DNA of 64,000 nt, from positions 1,233,838 through 1,297,837 of the forward strand of contig NW_022985441.1 of the NCBI RefSeq assembly GCF_010093595.1, in the 5' to 3' direction. Source of the stretch: Mytilinidion resinicola (taxonomy: Eukaryota > Ascomycota > Dothideomycetes > Mytilinidiales > Mytilinidiaceae). This document shows positions 41,014-52,611 of this stretch, one piece after another. How positions within the stretch are numbered: the first letter of the stretch is position 1; each line of letters starts with the position of its first letter. A program made the position numbers and the translations under genes. The notes beneath the pieces are model-generated. The model had not been told where the DNA came from and made no database searches. It was given only the letters and a program-made list of their open reading frames with translations.

Positions 41014-41612
41014 GATATGTACTCTAATCTGTATGATCCATCCTATGCGGACTTTTATGGTATACCGGAGTCCTTCTGACAGTGTCGTCGTGCTGTAGGA
41101 CCTAATTACGTGAACTGCACTAGATCTGAAGGTCTGTGGATGTTACATGTTTACTCCTAGTATTTTAGTACTTTTAGAGTAGTCTTGACGTTATATGTAG
41201 TCTTGCAAAATGGAAGTGGAAGTAGCACAATCCATGAGCACTAGACGCATATATGCGCTTCAAGTTATTACGTGAACTGCACCAGATTTGAAGGCTTGAG
41301 ATTATGGCATCTTCAGCTCTAGAAATCTGCCATAGTCAGTGTCATCTCGGTACATTATGAGACTGTGCAACAGGAAAGGCAGAGTCAATACGAACTACAG
41401 GCACTGGAAAAATAGACGGACATCAAGAGATACGATATATTATCGCCTAACAGTACTTATAGTACCGGATATCTAGTCTCACAAAGCCCCAAATTCGACT
41501 ACATTATGTAGCACAATACCGCCAAAGCCACCATAACCGCCAACACCGCAAACTATTCCATGACCAGCATGTTCTAACCGCCACGCCTCCTCCCCCTATC
41601 CACCCCCTCTCT
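41014..41612. other. 3' intergenic region with a direct repeat
   Basis: Between two convergent genes. The phrase 'attacgtgaactgcac(t/c)aga(t/c)(c/t)tgaagg' occurs at about 41,106 and 41,268, both on the plus strand. No ORF stands out. Confidence 0.55.
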
Positions 41613-42677
41613 CTACATCTCATACGCCCATTCCTGCTTGAGGCTCACCGGCCTCGCCCGCATAACAACATCGAAGTACACAAGCTCCGTCAGGTTCGGT
41701 GGCGTCTCACGCTCCGCCCAGATATACCCCAACTTCTCCATTCGATCCGTCCGATACCCGATCACGCGGTGGTACACGTTGCGCACATTTGCCATCCCAT
41801 CTGCAGATTCTGTGATCTCAGTCGACACCCTGTAGCCCGAAATCGCCTCTGTGATGAGCGGAAGGCCGTACACGCTGTTCCTCAGGCTCCTCCGCGTCGA
41901 GGGATCAAAGTCCGCACTTTGTATGGCAGGGTCCGCCAAGAACGTCGTGGGGATGGGGTGGTCAGCGTCGGGGCGATGTTGCCACGGTGACTCGTCGCGC
42001 CTCTTTGCTTTCGAGTAGCCGTCGTCCTCGGCATCCAGGTACGCGAGGTGGTCTTTCCGCACGAAGATGACGAGGTAGGCCTGCGGGGTGGTGAGGCGGC
42101 GCGCAGTGTCTAGGACGATCATGCACGTGATGTCGGTGTTGTGGAAGGCTCTGACGATGCGCTTGCCCAGGAGGAAGACGGGGTCTGTGCCGAGTTCTAG
42201 GTCGTGGAATGCGGAGATGGCAATAGGTTTGTTTGACTCGGTGGATTCGGTGGCGAAGGGATTCGAGGGAGGTGCGTCGAAGTCGAAGTCCTCATATTCT
42301 TCGTCCTGGTCCTCGTCCTCAGCGCCGTCTATGTCTTCGTCTGAGAGGTCCTCGTCTGAGATATCTTCCAAGTGGCCGAACTCGAACTGGTGGATGCCGG
42401 CTGGGCAGAAACCGTCGCGGCGATCGGGGGAAATCAGTTTCATCGCGCTCGCTGGCAGTGACGGTAGCTTGAAAGGGGAGTCTGGTGGCGACGGAAAGAG
42501 CTGCGTCGTGGATGCCTCATTTGAAGCGTCGAGAGTAAGGCGGTCAAAGTTGGCTGGTAAGTCTTCATGCCCTTGTCCTTGTCCTAGCTGCATCGTGGGC
42601 AAATCACCTGTCTTTACGGCCTTGCAGGGCAGCGGAAGCGAGTACTGAAGCTGTATCTGACCTTCGGTGGCCGGCAT
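41613..42677 (-). CDS. Unrecognised fungal protein with acidic central segment
   Basis: 354 residues from the ATG at 42,677 (MPATEGQIQLQYSLPLP). The open frame extends further upstream but has no other ATG. Residues 1-110 are Pro/Ser-rich and disordered. About 110-160 form a Glu/Asp block (EDISDEDLSDEDIDG). The C-terminal 190 residues look folded, with FLLGKRIVRAFHNTDITCMI, YLVIFVRKDHLAYLDAED, VYGLPLITEAISGYRVST and KLGYIWAERETPPNLTEL. It has no membrane segment. I do not recognise the family; the acid block and short motifs suggest an intracellular or nuclear protein. No introns. Confidence 0.75.
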   Translation of the reverse strand: MPATEGQIQLQYSLPLPCKAVKTGDLPTMQLGQGQGHEDLPANFDRLTLDASNEASTTQLFPSPPDSPFKLPSLPASAMKLISPDRRDGFCPAGIHQFEFGHLEDISDEDLSDEDIDGAEDEDQDEEYEDFDFDAPPSNPFATESTESNKPIAISAFHDLELGTDPVFLLGKRIVRAFHNTDITCMIVLDTARRLTTPQAYLVIFVRKDHLAYLDAEDDGYSKAKRRDESPWQHRPDADHPIPTTFLADPAIQSADFDPSTRRSLRNSVYGLPLITEAISGYRVSTEITESADGMANVRNVYHRVIGYRTDRMEKLGYIWAERETPPNLTELVYFDVVMRARPVSLKQEWAYEM

Positions 42678-43799
42678 GATGTTGGTGGTGTACGTGTTAG
42701 TTGTGGAAGAGCTCTTTGAGTGTGTAGAGTGTGTAGAGTGTGGGAGGAATATTTGTCGGAGAGGTGAAATAGGTGGCTGGGGGGCAGCCCGTAGATCATT
42801 TGTCTGGTCTCGTGATTCAGAGCGCTGGAACCACAACTTCACACGTTCGCATCTTGGGAACTGATGACGCGTGTTTGACAAAACCGCGCCGAGCCTAACC
42901 TGTTTTATCTTTCGGAAACGATTGAATAAAAGACGTTATTGATAGAGAAAAACAGATACCAAAGCATCTTGGCGGGAATAGCTGAGAGAAGGGTTTTGAA
43001 GGGGTTGGAAAGTATAGAGGCGTAGGGACTTAGTCTTACAGGCTGGCAAAGACAAAACCTGGCCATTCGCCGTATGGTATCATTGCTCTCCATGGTTAAC
43101 ATGGTTTTTTCTTGCTGGCTCTCATGGTATCGCAGCCTCGGCGACCCTTTCGCCCTCACTCAGGGCGCTTTCGTCTCGTGTTTAGGGCCAGTCATCAGTA
43201 CCTCAGAAGTCAGCAACGCATGGAGCAGATCAGTTCATATACTACATACAAGCAGAAAATGCCCACTAGATAACAAAGAGACATTTATCAGCACGTTTTT
43301 CTCTTCTGCACGCGATCGTAGTCAAAAGGGGATGCCGGTCACGTGATGTGGAAAAGCTGAACCATAGCATACGACATATCTGCGTCTCTACCTCATGCAC
43401 ATACCTCAAATTTCCAGCTCAGCACAATGATTTAAAAAAAATGCGTGAAGCGATCTTGAGGAAAACGAAGTCTAAGCAGCCTCTCTGAAGAAGGCAGCGA
43501 ATCTGGAAGTTGGATTTGAAGGAGCGATCTGAGCAGGAGGTAGTGAAATGGCCTCCTGGTTTCGCGGCATATGAAAAGGAGTCTCTCCAAGCCCATGACG
43601 AAGAAGGAGAGCTTTGGAACTATGTACCGTACTAAGAGAAGGCCCGAGGGACCCTGAATTTAAGCCCTTGAGGTTCTGAGACGTTCAACTCCAAGGCTTC
43701 CGAGGAGTGATCAAACCTTCAATTCAATGCCATTACAATGGGTTCGTGCGTCTAAACTCATGTCTAATAGTCAGCCTACCTGCATACTCGAAGCTCCTA
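42678..43799. other. Intergenic region, no gene seen
   Basis: About 1.1 kb of promoter side of the acidic-protein gene and 3' side of the hydrolase gene. 'gtgtagagtgtgtagagtgtg' near 42,722-42,742 is a 10-bp tandem in the leader. The plus-strand ORF at 43,074-43,346 has no domain. Confidence 0.45.
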
Positions 43800-45231
43800 T
43801 CACAGTTTCTCTGCAGGCGTCGTGCTCTTCCGCTGCAAGCCGTCCTGCATTGCTACCAGCAGCTTGATGTGCTTCTCGCTCATTTGTACTCTCTCTACTC
43901 CCTTTTTACCTTCCCAATCCTGTTCGGTCAGCTTCTCTGCCGCTCGCCACCGATCCATCTCGGCTCCTACCCATTGAGCCATACTTTCCGCTGTCTCTCC
44001 GACCTTTTCCATGGGAATCAGATGACCTGTCTTCTCAAATAAAACCTCTTTGACCCGCCCTTCTTTCACTCCTCCACTGCCTCCAACACCGACTCCCGTC
44101 ATCGAGAGTTTGTCCGCACGAAACTCCGGCGTTGAAAGGTCAGAGAGTTCCCCGAATACGTAGAGAACTGATGGACGCAGATGAGGCAGTTGGTAGAATG
44201 TCTGTATTGGTTCAGGTCGGTAAAACGGTGTCTCTGGGTTAGCTCTCGCATCAAGATCGGGGTGAGTTCGCCGGTCGGGTGGCGATGGTGAGAGGTTTGG
44301 ACGTAAAAATGTGAAGACCTCTTGATGTTTTGTGGTGGTGAGAGTGACCGGCCTAGGCTGTGGTGGCGTCGGAGTCAAAGTCGGCTCCGTGGTAGATGTG
44401 GCAGGATATGGAATTGTGGGCGTTGAAGTAGAAGTTGGATATAGCTGGGTGGGCAGCTCCCGCAGACCGTGTTTGATGAAACGGTCCAGAACTCGTGGAT
44501 CCCATGCTTGGTAGAATTTGCTCTTCTTAAACGACTTTTCAGCGGCCGCGCGTGATGGCCAAAAATCTCTCCGTCTGGCGGATGCCTGGGCTGGGGCCCA
44601 ATTACCCTTGGCAGAGCTCACACGTTGCACGACCGGATCAACTAGGATCAGAGTCTCGAAGAGGCGGGGATGAATGAGGCTGAGGTTAACAAGTTGGCAT
44701 CCACCCATGCTGTGGCCAAAACCTATTATTGGTCGAGGCATCTGAGCCCGGAACTGGTTGATCATGCTGAGGAGGTCTCTTGAATGGTCAAACCACGATG
44801 CTGTCGCGTTGTTAGACACCCCGCTATATGAAGGATTGAAGAATGCGTACGGTCATTGCCAAGTTTGCCTTCATTAAGTACTCCACTGGCATTCTGTTGG
44901 GCAACGTCTGCTATCCATATACCACGGATAGAAAATCCAAATTGCTTCGACCGTCGGAGCACGTCGTCCCATAGTGGCTCATACAGCTCCTATAGGACGT
45001 CAAGAAGGATCTGTCATAGGGACGAAGCATCGTTACCTTTGGGAAGCCGTTGGCGTGTGCTCCGATTATTGTGATGTCTCCAGGCTTGGGATGTGGATTG
45101 TCTAGCGGGGTATACTGCTTGATGGCCAGATGAAGGACTTCTTCTTGCTCATGTACGGTTGCGTGCGCATAGCCCCGTATGTGCTGACCAGACAGCGTGT
45201 GCTCATCGATACGGAAGAGAGATGTTGACAT
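43800..45231 (-). CDS. Alpha/beta hydrolase, LPX1/AKT2-like
   Basis: Three exons (45231-45037, 44989-44851, 44800-43800) give 444 residues. The start at 45,231 is the first ATG of the conserved N-terminus (MSTSLFRIDEHTLSGQHIR). The alpha/beta-hydrolase core shows ITIIGAHANGFPKELYEPLW (the HANG-type oxyanion turn). The nucleophile elbow is GFGHSMGG, and ETLILVDPVVQ follows. A Pro/Thr-rich insert sits at about residues 260-330. The catalytic His region is FEKTGHLIPMEK. This is the order of yeast peroxisomal lipase Lpx1 and fungal AKT2-type proteins. The C-terminus is -EKL, only loosely like a PTS1 signal. Substrate unknown. Confidence 0.88.
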
Positions 45232-45779
45232 AGTGAGCGATTGGTCCAAGGATCTCCAAACGGCGACCAGTAGCAGTTTCAGATTATATCCCTATCTGAA
45301 AATGTTGGATGCCGCGTACCAAAGAAGTAGATGGTTTAACCTCTTAGACAGGGGATGAAAATCCGTTATTTGCGTATAAGATTATATGAGAAGTAGCTGT
45401 TGAATTACCTGATACAGCTGCCGAGGACTCAGGAGCCGAGGCTATGCGGATACGTTGTCACTTAGGGGAAGTGGTGAAGAGGGGAGGTCAGAGAACTCAT
45501 CGTTCCGAGTAATGATGGTTCCGAATAGTGATCGTTCCGAGTAATGAACATAAGAAGATAACACGTGAGCTTTAATTGAAGGCAGAAGTCGCTACGTGCG
45601 TTGAGATTTGTCGATGATTGCAAACATGTGACCTCGCCCGGCGGGAGGTTCTCCGCAGTGGCGGTGAATGTGGCGCGCTCTGTGGCTGGTGCTTGTTAAA
45701 GTCGCGTCGGGCATCCATTCTGGAACGCGACAGCCCACCTCTGTCAACACAGCACTTCTTCCCCCACCACATACCCACC
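45232..45779. promoter_or_regulatory. Divergent promoter with three 16-bp GTTCCGA repeats
   Basis: 547 bp separate the hydrolase and Rtt107-like starts. At 45,501-45,549 three units lie head to tail: 'cgttccgagtaatgatg', 'gttccgaatagtgatc' and 'gttccgagtaatgaac'. The spacing of 16 bp and their kept core hint at a protein-binding array, but this is inference. Confidence 0.6.
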
Positions 45780-48550
45780 ATGGAAGACACTACTATGATG
45801 GAGGACGAGAACCGGCCTGTATTTCAGGATCTGGTGTTTGCTGTTATACCCAATGGCAATGCTGAACGAGAGGAGCAGGTCAGTCCAAGTGCAGTCTTCA
45901 CGCGCCTCTTTTACCTATGTACTGACCTACTTCCAGATAAAAGAAGACATTTTAAAGAACGGAGGGCAAATCCAGGAATTCGACCTAGAGAAGGGTCGTA
46001 TCAAGGACCTCGCCGAACTCACCCATATCATCTCCAGCACCTCAGACTTCCCAGACTTTGAGGCTACTCGCGACCAGTTTACGCCCCACGTCGTCAAGCC
46101 GAACTGGATACCACAAAGCATCTACAGGAACAAGCCTGCCAACCCCCGGTCTTTCAACCCGGATCCAGCCCTGTTTATGAGCAGCGTGACCATATGCGTC
46201 GGCAGCGATCTCCCGGAAGCGGACAAGGACAATATAATTGGTCTGGTGATAGCGGTGGGAGGCCAGGACTCTCCTCTGCTCCTGAAATCGGTCACACACC
46301 TAATCGCCTTGAATATGGATGACCCGAGGTGTCAACTCGCGGACAACAAGAACCTGAAGTGTAAAAAAGTCCTGCCTCACTGGTACGTATTTTGTTCTAT
46401 GTTGCCACAGAATTGGGAGATCGCTAACGTAGAAGCTAGGATTGACGATTGCTTCAGACTTGGACGGATGCTGCCCACAGGGCCCTACACGCTACCTGAC
46501 CCCGACATTCTGAATAACTCTAAAGACCCTGGTCCTATTGGCCACTCCGCAACTAGCCAACATATCCGAAACGCTACAACTCCTTCTCCGACCGAGATAC
46601 CTACCCCCATCAGCTCGCCAGGTGCCAGACAGGCCCGATCTATACCTGCGTTCAATGGCAAGAAAATTATGTTGTCTGACGACTTACAGCTCCAATCACG
46701 TATGAGGACAACGATTGAGGAGCTTATCAGCAACGGAGGTGGTCAGATGACCTCCGATATCGATGAAGCGGATAGCTACGTTTGCCACTACCGAAGCGGT
46801 TTGGACTACATCAAAGCGTCACAGGCCAAAAAGGATGTAGGAAACCTTAGTTGGTTATTTCATCTCATCACATACAACACCTGGACTTCTCCGATGCGGC
46901 GACTACTTCATTATCCAATACCCAAGGATGGGATTCCCGGTTTCGAGAATCAAACGATGAGTCTGTCGAACTACGCTGGCGACGCGCGTGTTTACCTGGA
47001 AAATCTGATCAAGGCCACGGGAGCGCAGTTCACTAAGACATTTCGACAAGAAAATACGCAGCTTATCACAGCTCACGAAGGAGGGCAGAAATGTGACGCG
47101 GCCAAAGAGTGGAACATAGATGTCATTAATCATCTTTGGCTTGAAGACAGCTATGCTAGATGTAAGATGATGGCTGTTACAGATCCCAAGTACACGTATT
47201 TCCCGCGGAGAACAAACCTGGGCGAAATCCTCGGCCAAACCCAGATTGACAGGGAAGCGGTTGAGATGCATTACTACCCTTCACATGACACTGCAGTTGC
47301 CAACATGAAAAAGCTATCCAAGAGGGGTAGACGAGCAACAAACGGCGACAGCACGGAGCAGGCTACTACGCCTCTCGTTGCTAGGACCAAGGGGCGCATT
47401 CAGAGCGAGGCAGACCTCACGACGCCGGTAATGGATCGTCATAATAGCGAAAAGGAAAATGAGATGCCTGGCACATCTGGTAGTCGCGGAGCAAAGGCGA
47501 GGGCTATGTCGAGAATAGCCGAGTCAGCCACCGATATTGCTCTATTCCAGAAGGAAATGAAACGAGCCGGAGGCGTCCTCCATGGAGGAAAGAGGGAAAA
47601 CAGCGCTGGAGATACGACAGAGAAGACCAAGAAAGGTTCTCGTGAATCTACAGGTAGCAAACGATCTTTTGATGAGATGAGTGTTGACGAACCGTCGATA
47701 GAAGAGGAGCTATTGGAGGCACCCAAAAAATCTAAGAGAGCCAAAAAAGAGAAGGAGAAAATGCCGCCTATTCAGTATCGCGTGGTAGTATCAAAATACG
47801 ATCGATGGGCTCACAACGCGAAGAAAGAGGCAGATGACAAGGTGAGTAATTTAGGCGGCCCAATTGCCACACATTGACTAACTGTTGCTCTAGATTAAGC
47901 TCCGCGAGCTTGGTATCGCTATCACGGAAAAAGCAAGCAACGCCAACATGCTATGTGCTCCAGTAATTGTTCGAACCAAAAAGTTCGTAACCGCCCTAGC
48001 TGTATCGCCCACCGTAGTGCACACATCGTACCTGGACTACGCCCTCGAAAACCACGAGCTATCACTGGTAGAGGACCACCCTTTGCTGAATCCGGAGTTC
48101 GAAGCTCTGCATGGTTTTAGGATGGACGAGTCACTAGTGCGTGCTCGCGAGAACAAGGGGCGGCTCTTAAAGAACTGGACCATTTTCTGTACCACCGCGG
48201 TCTCTGGAGGGTTCGACACGATGAAGGACATTGTCGAGGCGAACGGGGGAGTATGCTTGAAGTGGGAAGGCCGGAAGTCGGTTAGGCCTACCCATCGCAC
48301 CGTCGACGCACCAGAGACCCAGGATATGAGCCAGAATCTAACGGAAGACGACGGCAACACATTGTACCTGATATCCGAAGGCAAAAAATCCGAGGTCCCC
48401 ATGTGGAAGAAGTTCAGGGAACTGGCTGCTGAGCACAGCATGACACCCCGGATCGTCAAGACAGAATGGCTACTATTTGTTGCTATGGCGCAGTATATCC
48501 ACTACAAAGAGGAGTGGGCGCTGGACGAAGAGAAGCTGAAGGAGGCTTAG
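45780..48550 (+). CDS. BRCT-repeat DNA-damage scaffold, Rtt107/Brc1 type
   Basis: Four exons (45780-45878, 45937-46382, 46440-47841, 47894-48550) give 867 residues. N-terminal BRCT repeats show FQDLVFAVIPNGN, LFMSSVTICVGSDLPE and KKVLPHWIDDCFRLGRMLP (the BRCT Trp) leading to GPYTLPDPDIL, as in Brc1/Rtt107. Mid-protein BRCTs have SLSNYAGDARVYLENLIKAT and WNIDVINHLWLEDSYA. A charged linker follows (about residues 480-680). The C-terminal pair has ALAVSPTVVHTSYLDYALEN and NWTIFCTTAVSGGFDTMKD. The protein should bind phosphorylated H2A and hold repair factors at stalled forks. The 57-nt second intron lacks stops and could be misread as coding. Confidence 0.9.
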
Positions 48551-49003
48551 GCGAGGACCGGGAGGTTGTTACGGTGGTCGTTCAAGGGCGTGATACTTCG
48601 GCAAAGTTTCCGGCTCTGTTCCTTGGTATTGGAATTGCTTTTTCGCAGATTCCCCATACAGCAAGCATATCCTTCTAGCTTTACTGTTTAGGGATATTTT
48701 GTCATGAGAGGGTGCAGCGACTGTAAATTATACCTCGATACCGGGTTGCTTTCAGGCTGATATCCTGTATCCTTACAAGCGTTTCTCGAGTCCTGTGAGG
48801 TTATTAGCATCTCCGGAATGAGCAAAGCAGAAATGACCACGTGGAATTCTCGCACATACCTGGTGCACGTCTTCAATCAAGCGTCCTCGCAGCATCGCTG
48901 CCCAAACTCCCCCAAAAGCCCAACGACTCCCCAGATAGATCCGCAAGATCCACTTTAGATTTATCCACCAATGCCTCTCCACCGGCATATCTCCAGCATC
49001 CGA
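48551..49003. other. Convergent 3' intergenic region
   Basis: It holds the 3' ends of the Rtt107-like gene (plus) and VPS25 (minus). No ORF or repeat of note. Confidence 0.5.
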
Positions 49004-49696
49004 TCAGAAGAACTTGACGCCCTCCCCGCCCTCGGCCCCAAACACCTGCGCCCGCCCCCGCTTCACGCTAACCCCGAGACACCTACTCAGCAGCTCGGCC
49101 TCCATGCCGTGGAACTCCTGCCCGCGCGTCGCGTCGCCCTCGGCGAGCTCGTACAGCGTCAGCACGACACCCTTCTGTCCCGTGCTGTCCACCCACCCCT
49201 CGATCAGGTTCGCCCACTCGTCGGGCTTGCGCCAGAACACCCAAAACCGCCCGCCGCCCTCCTCGTCCGCCCCCCCGCCACCACCGCTCGGGTTGCTCTT
49301 CTTGAGCACGTTTGAGGACGTGGAGGGGGCTGTGACCCATTCCGCGCGGCTGTCGCCATCCTTGGAGCACATGTAGTCGATGACGGCGCGGGCGTCGCGC
49401 AGCGAGAGGCGCCGGTTGAGCGGGCGGTTGTGGAAGAGGGGCGTGGCGAGGGCGTCGATGAGGGACAGGCTGAAGAGGGCGTGGTGGCGCGTGTAGGCTT
49501 GGATGAGGAGGGACCAGGAGAGGAGCTGGGAGTGGCGGGTGGGCAGGATGGGCTGGAGGGTGAAGAAGGGGGGGTAGTTGTAGAGGGCGGGGAAGGTGAA
49601 GGCGGTTGGGTCGGTGGAGGAGGGCGCGGTGGAGGAAGAGGTGGAGGGGGCCACGGAGGGCGCGAGGGTCGTGTTGGAGGATGCGAAGGAGGTCAT
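49004..49696 (-). CDS. VPS25: ESCRT-II subunit Vps25
   Basis: A single exon of 230 residues. A Ser/Thr/Pro-rich lead (residues 1-32) is followed by the Vps25 N-terminal motif FTFPALYNYPPFFTLQP and QLLSWSLLIQAYTRHH. Next come LFHNRPLNRRLSLRDAR and RFWVFWRKPDEWANLIEGWV. The C-terminal winged helix holds VVLTLYELAEGDATRGQEFHG. All core blocks are present. A Gly-rich insert (SGGGGGADEEGGG) separates the two winged-helix domains. It works in endosomal sorting to multivesicular bodies with Vps22 and Vps36, and recruits ESCRT-III through Vps20. Codon use is strongly GC-rich, giving long shadow frames on the other strand. Confidence 0.95.
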   Translation of the reverse strand: MTSFASSNTTLAPSVAPSTSSSTAPSSTDPTAFTFPALYNYPPFFTLQPILPTRHSQLLSWSLLIQAYTRHHALFSLSLIDALATPLFHNRPLNRRLSLRDARAVIDYMCSKDGDSRAEWVTAPSTSSNVLKKSNPSGGGGGADEEGGGRFWVFWRKPDEWANLIEGWVDSTGQKGVVLTLYELAEGDATRGQEFHGMEAELLSRCLGVSVKRGRAQVFGAEGGEGVKFF

Positions 49697-50053
49697 TGTT
49701 GGCGGTTAGAGTAGTGAGTCGGGAGGAGGAGGTGGGGATGTCGGCTTCGAGGTTGAAGTTGTGGTTGGTCTGAGCTTCGAGGTTCAGCCCTATGACAAGC
49801 ATAGTGCCCCGTTTGTTACTAAAAGTACCAAATTTGATTGCTGTAGAAGAAAAACCTGAACAATCCTATGTTTGGCTACTTAATTTTTGAAAGAAAGCTC
49901 CTGATAGAAGTTCGGATCTTCACGTTGCATGGATTTCAGACCATAGTTCCATCTTTGGCTACAATAAAATATATCCTATATTGATATACACTGACATCTT
50001 AATGTTAGTCCGCAATGCTTATTTTGACAAGAACGCCAGCTCCCATTATTTGA
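49697..50053. other. Intergenic, VPS25 promoter side
   Basis: 357 bp, AT-rich from 49,800 to 50,000, with no gene. Confidence 0.5.
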
Positions 50054-51717
50054 TCACTTCATCTGCACCAACATGCTCTCAACATTCTCCAAATATGACC
50101 TCACATCCTCCGCACAACGAGCTGCCGCAGCACCATCCACGACTCTGTGATCCGCACTCCAGCTGAAGACAGCTTCCTCCTTCTTGATTAGCTCTCCACC
50201 CTTTCCAAAAGCTGGTACAACTCTCGCTCTACCAACGCCTAGGATCGCGACTTGAGGGCTGACGATTACAGGCGCTACTGCCGTCCCACCAATGCTTCCG
50301 ATGTTGCTCAGGGTGAAGGAGGCTCCGCTCAAGTCTGCATTGGTAAGCTTCCCAGAACGAGCGAGAGCACCCAGTCTTCCAATTTCTGCGGATATAGCCT
50401 CAATCGAGAGCGACTGCACATTTTTCACAACCGGAACCAGGAGACCGCTCGGCGAGTCAATTGCGATGCCAATGTTGTGTTGTGCTTTTACAACCATCTG
50501 AGGTTTCTCGGCGTTGGAGGTGTCGAGATGCGAGTTGAGAAGCGGGTGCTTCGAAAGAGCTAGAGACACAGCTTTTACGACGAACGGAAGGGCGGAGAGT
50601 TTCTGTGACTTCTCCTTCGAAGCATTGAGGCTCTTGCGGATAGAACTTAGGCCAGTGAAGTCTACGTTGTCGGTGTAGAGGAAGTGCGGTATGGAGAGCG
50701 AGCGTGTCATTTGCTTGAACATGCCTTTCTGGATCGGTGTGAGCGGTCGGATCTGGTCCTCAGCCTGGGGCTCCGGTGCAGCTGGAGTCGACGACTTGGT
50801 AGTTGTGGGTGTCTCTTTCTGAGCGGCAGCATACTTCTGCACATCTTCTTTGGTAACACGGCCCTCTTTGCCTGTTCCTTCTATATCTTCTATTTGTACG
50901 TTCAATTCTTTCGTCAAATGTCGGACTGCGGGTGTTGCTAGGCTAGCATGTTTCCCTACCGCTCGTGGTGCTTGCCCCTCAGAGGGTGTGGACGTTGTCT
51001 CTGGCTTCGCCGGGAGAGTTTGAGGTGGGGGTGGTGGTGGTGCGTCTCCAGTAGCTGCCTTAGTATCATTTCTATCCACCTCTAATCCCGCCTCCTGACC
51101 CCCCGAGGGTGTTGGCCTCAATGTAGGAACGTTGGAGTCGTTGTCGTTAAGAAGGGCTTCGTCCTCGGGAGATATGTCGCTTTGGATGTCGATGTCTACT
51201 AGTGGCTTCAAGAAGTTAGAGCTTGGTCGTGCAATACGTGCTGAGTACCATACCTTGCCAACCTTGGCCATGTCATCCTGCTCATAGTACAGCTTCTTTA
51301 TTACCCCGTCGAATCGCGATGTGATCTGCAGGCCTCTTAGTATGTCCCACAACATGCTAGGCACATAGCGTACCTCGACTGACGCCTTGTCAGATTGCAC
51401 CTCGCAAATTGGGTCGAACTGCTCCACGCGCGCGCCTGGCTGCACAAACCACTGTATAACCTGGCATTCCGTGATACCTGCGCGGGGTCAACAAATGGCT
51501 CCATTCCTGCATCATCAGGTCATAGCATACCCTCTCCAATGTCCGCGAGCAGATACGGCTTCACGACGTCCAGGGCCGGCGTGCTGTGGAACTGCCGTCG
51601 GAGGTGCTGTCGAGGAATTGCGGAGCTCTTGAAATGCCGGGACGCATACGAGACGCGGGTGGGCGCCGTACACCGCGAGAGCAGGCTCCCGACCTTTTTG
51701 GTGGCAATGTGCTTCAT
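50054..51717 (-). CDS. DBT: Branched-chain 2-oxo acid dehydrogenase E2 (dihydrolipoyl transacylase)
   Basis: Four exons (51717-51531, 51477-51374, 51325-51254, 51205-50054), introns 53, 48 and 48 nt, give 504 residues. A mitochondrial presequence (MKHIATKKVGSLLSR) leads to the lipoyl domain (KPYLLADIGEGITECQVIQW; lipoyl-Lys in EVQSDKASVE). A Pro/Thr-rich linker follows. The E1/E3-binding domain is ATPAVRHLTKELNVQIEDI with GTGKEGRVTKEDVQ. The catalytic domain runs from QIRPLTPIQKGMFKQMTRSL to SWSADHRVVDGAAAARC, with active-site His and Asp. It acts in leucine, isoleucine and valine breakdown. The ITEC lipoyl start marks branched-chain rather than pyruvate E2. Confidence 0.95.
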
Positions 51718-52611
51718 GGTAAAGGCTGGCGGAACGAATGTCAGAGGCCCATCTAAGGTTATAGGAACATAGGGCCCCGAGGTTACTCTGACGAAGCTGC
51801 AGTGAATGATATCTGTAAGCCGACGAGAGCCGAAGAGCTGGTGGGATAGCGCGGTTGCTGTGTAGCCAGCGAAGACGCTCGCTTTGTGGGGAGTGTTTGA
51901 CGAAATGCCCAGGCGTCGCACAATGTGCCAGAAGCTCGCAAGTTAGCTAGATGGGAGCACTGTCTATTATCAACCTCTCCAGACTCTTTTCACACGTCAA
52001 ACGCTGCCGTGCACCCCCGAGGCCCTCCGCCGAGAATCAGCGGCTCAGTCCGGCGGGCACAGTTAAAGGAGCCGCACCTGCGGAACTCCAGGTTTCTCTT
52101 CCGGGGCTAGCTGCAACAGGAATGCTCGTCTCCGCAATCCCATCGTCCAGGAACCACACGTGCTTGGTTATCTCTGCGCGGGTGGAAAAACAAAAGGGGG
52201 CTTGCCTCTCCACATGGAGATCGCTCTCCGACAACGTGGCTATCGTAGCATATTCAAACGTCACGTCGAGGTCTGCTTGGCGGTGAATGCTATTTATTAC
52301 TCTCGCTATGACCCGCAACGCGGAGACACCCCGCTGATCAACTGGCTGTGCACAGAAGCCACAGCCCCACCTCCGCAAGTCCTTTTTTCAGTCCCGCAGA
52401 GCCATGCAGTCGATCCCTCAAGAGATTACGAAAGGAAAATGGAAACCACCCCGGCCGCGAAAGGGGTATAGAATTATTCAGAAACAAGAGTACGCCGTTT
52501 TCGTCAAGTGTCCGGATCCCACGGTGAACGCCAACCATGCCCAGCGCTAAGAGCTAGTTGAGGGAAATTATAATCGCAAAAGGGAGAAAAAGCAAACAGG
52601 CAATTTCGGGG
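51718..52611. other. Intergenic region, no gene seen
   Basis: 894 bp upstream of DBT and downstream of the gluconokinase gene. The DBT frame stays open upstream to 51,921 but lacks an earlier ATG. Other ORFs are short and carry no domain. Confidence 0.5.

Noticed and set aside
49083..49802. 239-residue minus-strand ORF overlapping VPS25
   Set aside because: It is a shifted-frame shadow; VPS25 in the neighbouring frame has all family motifs.
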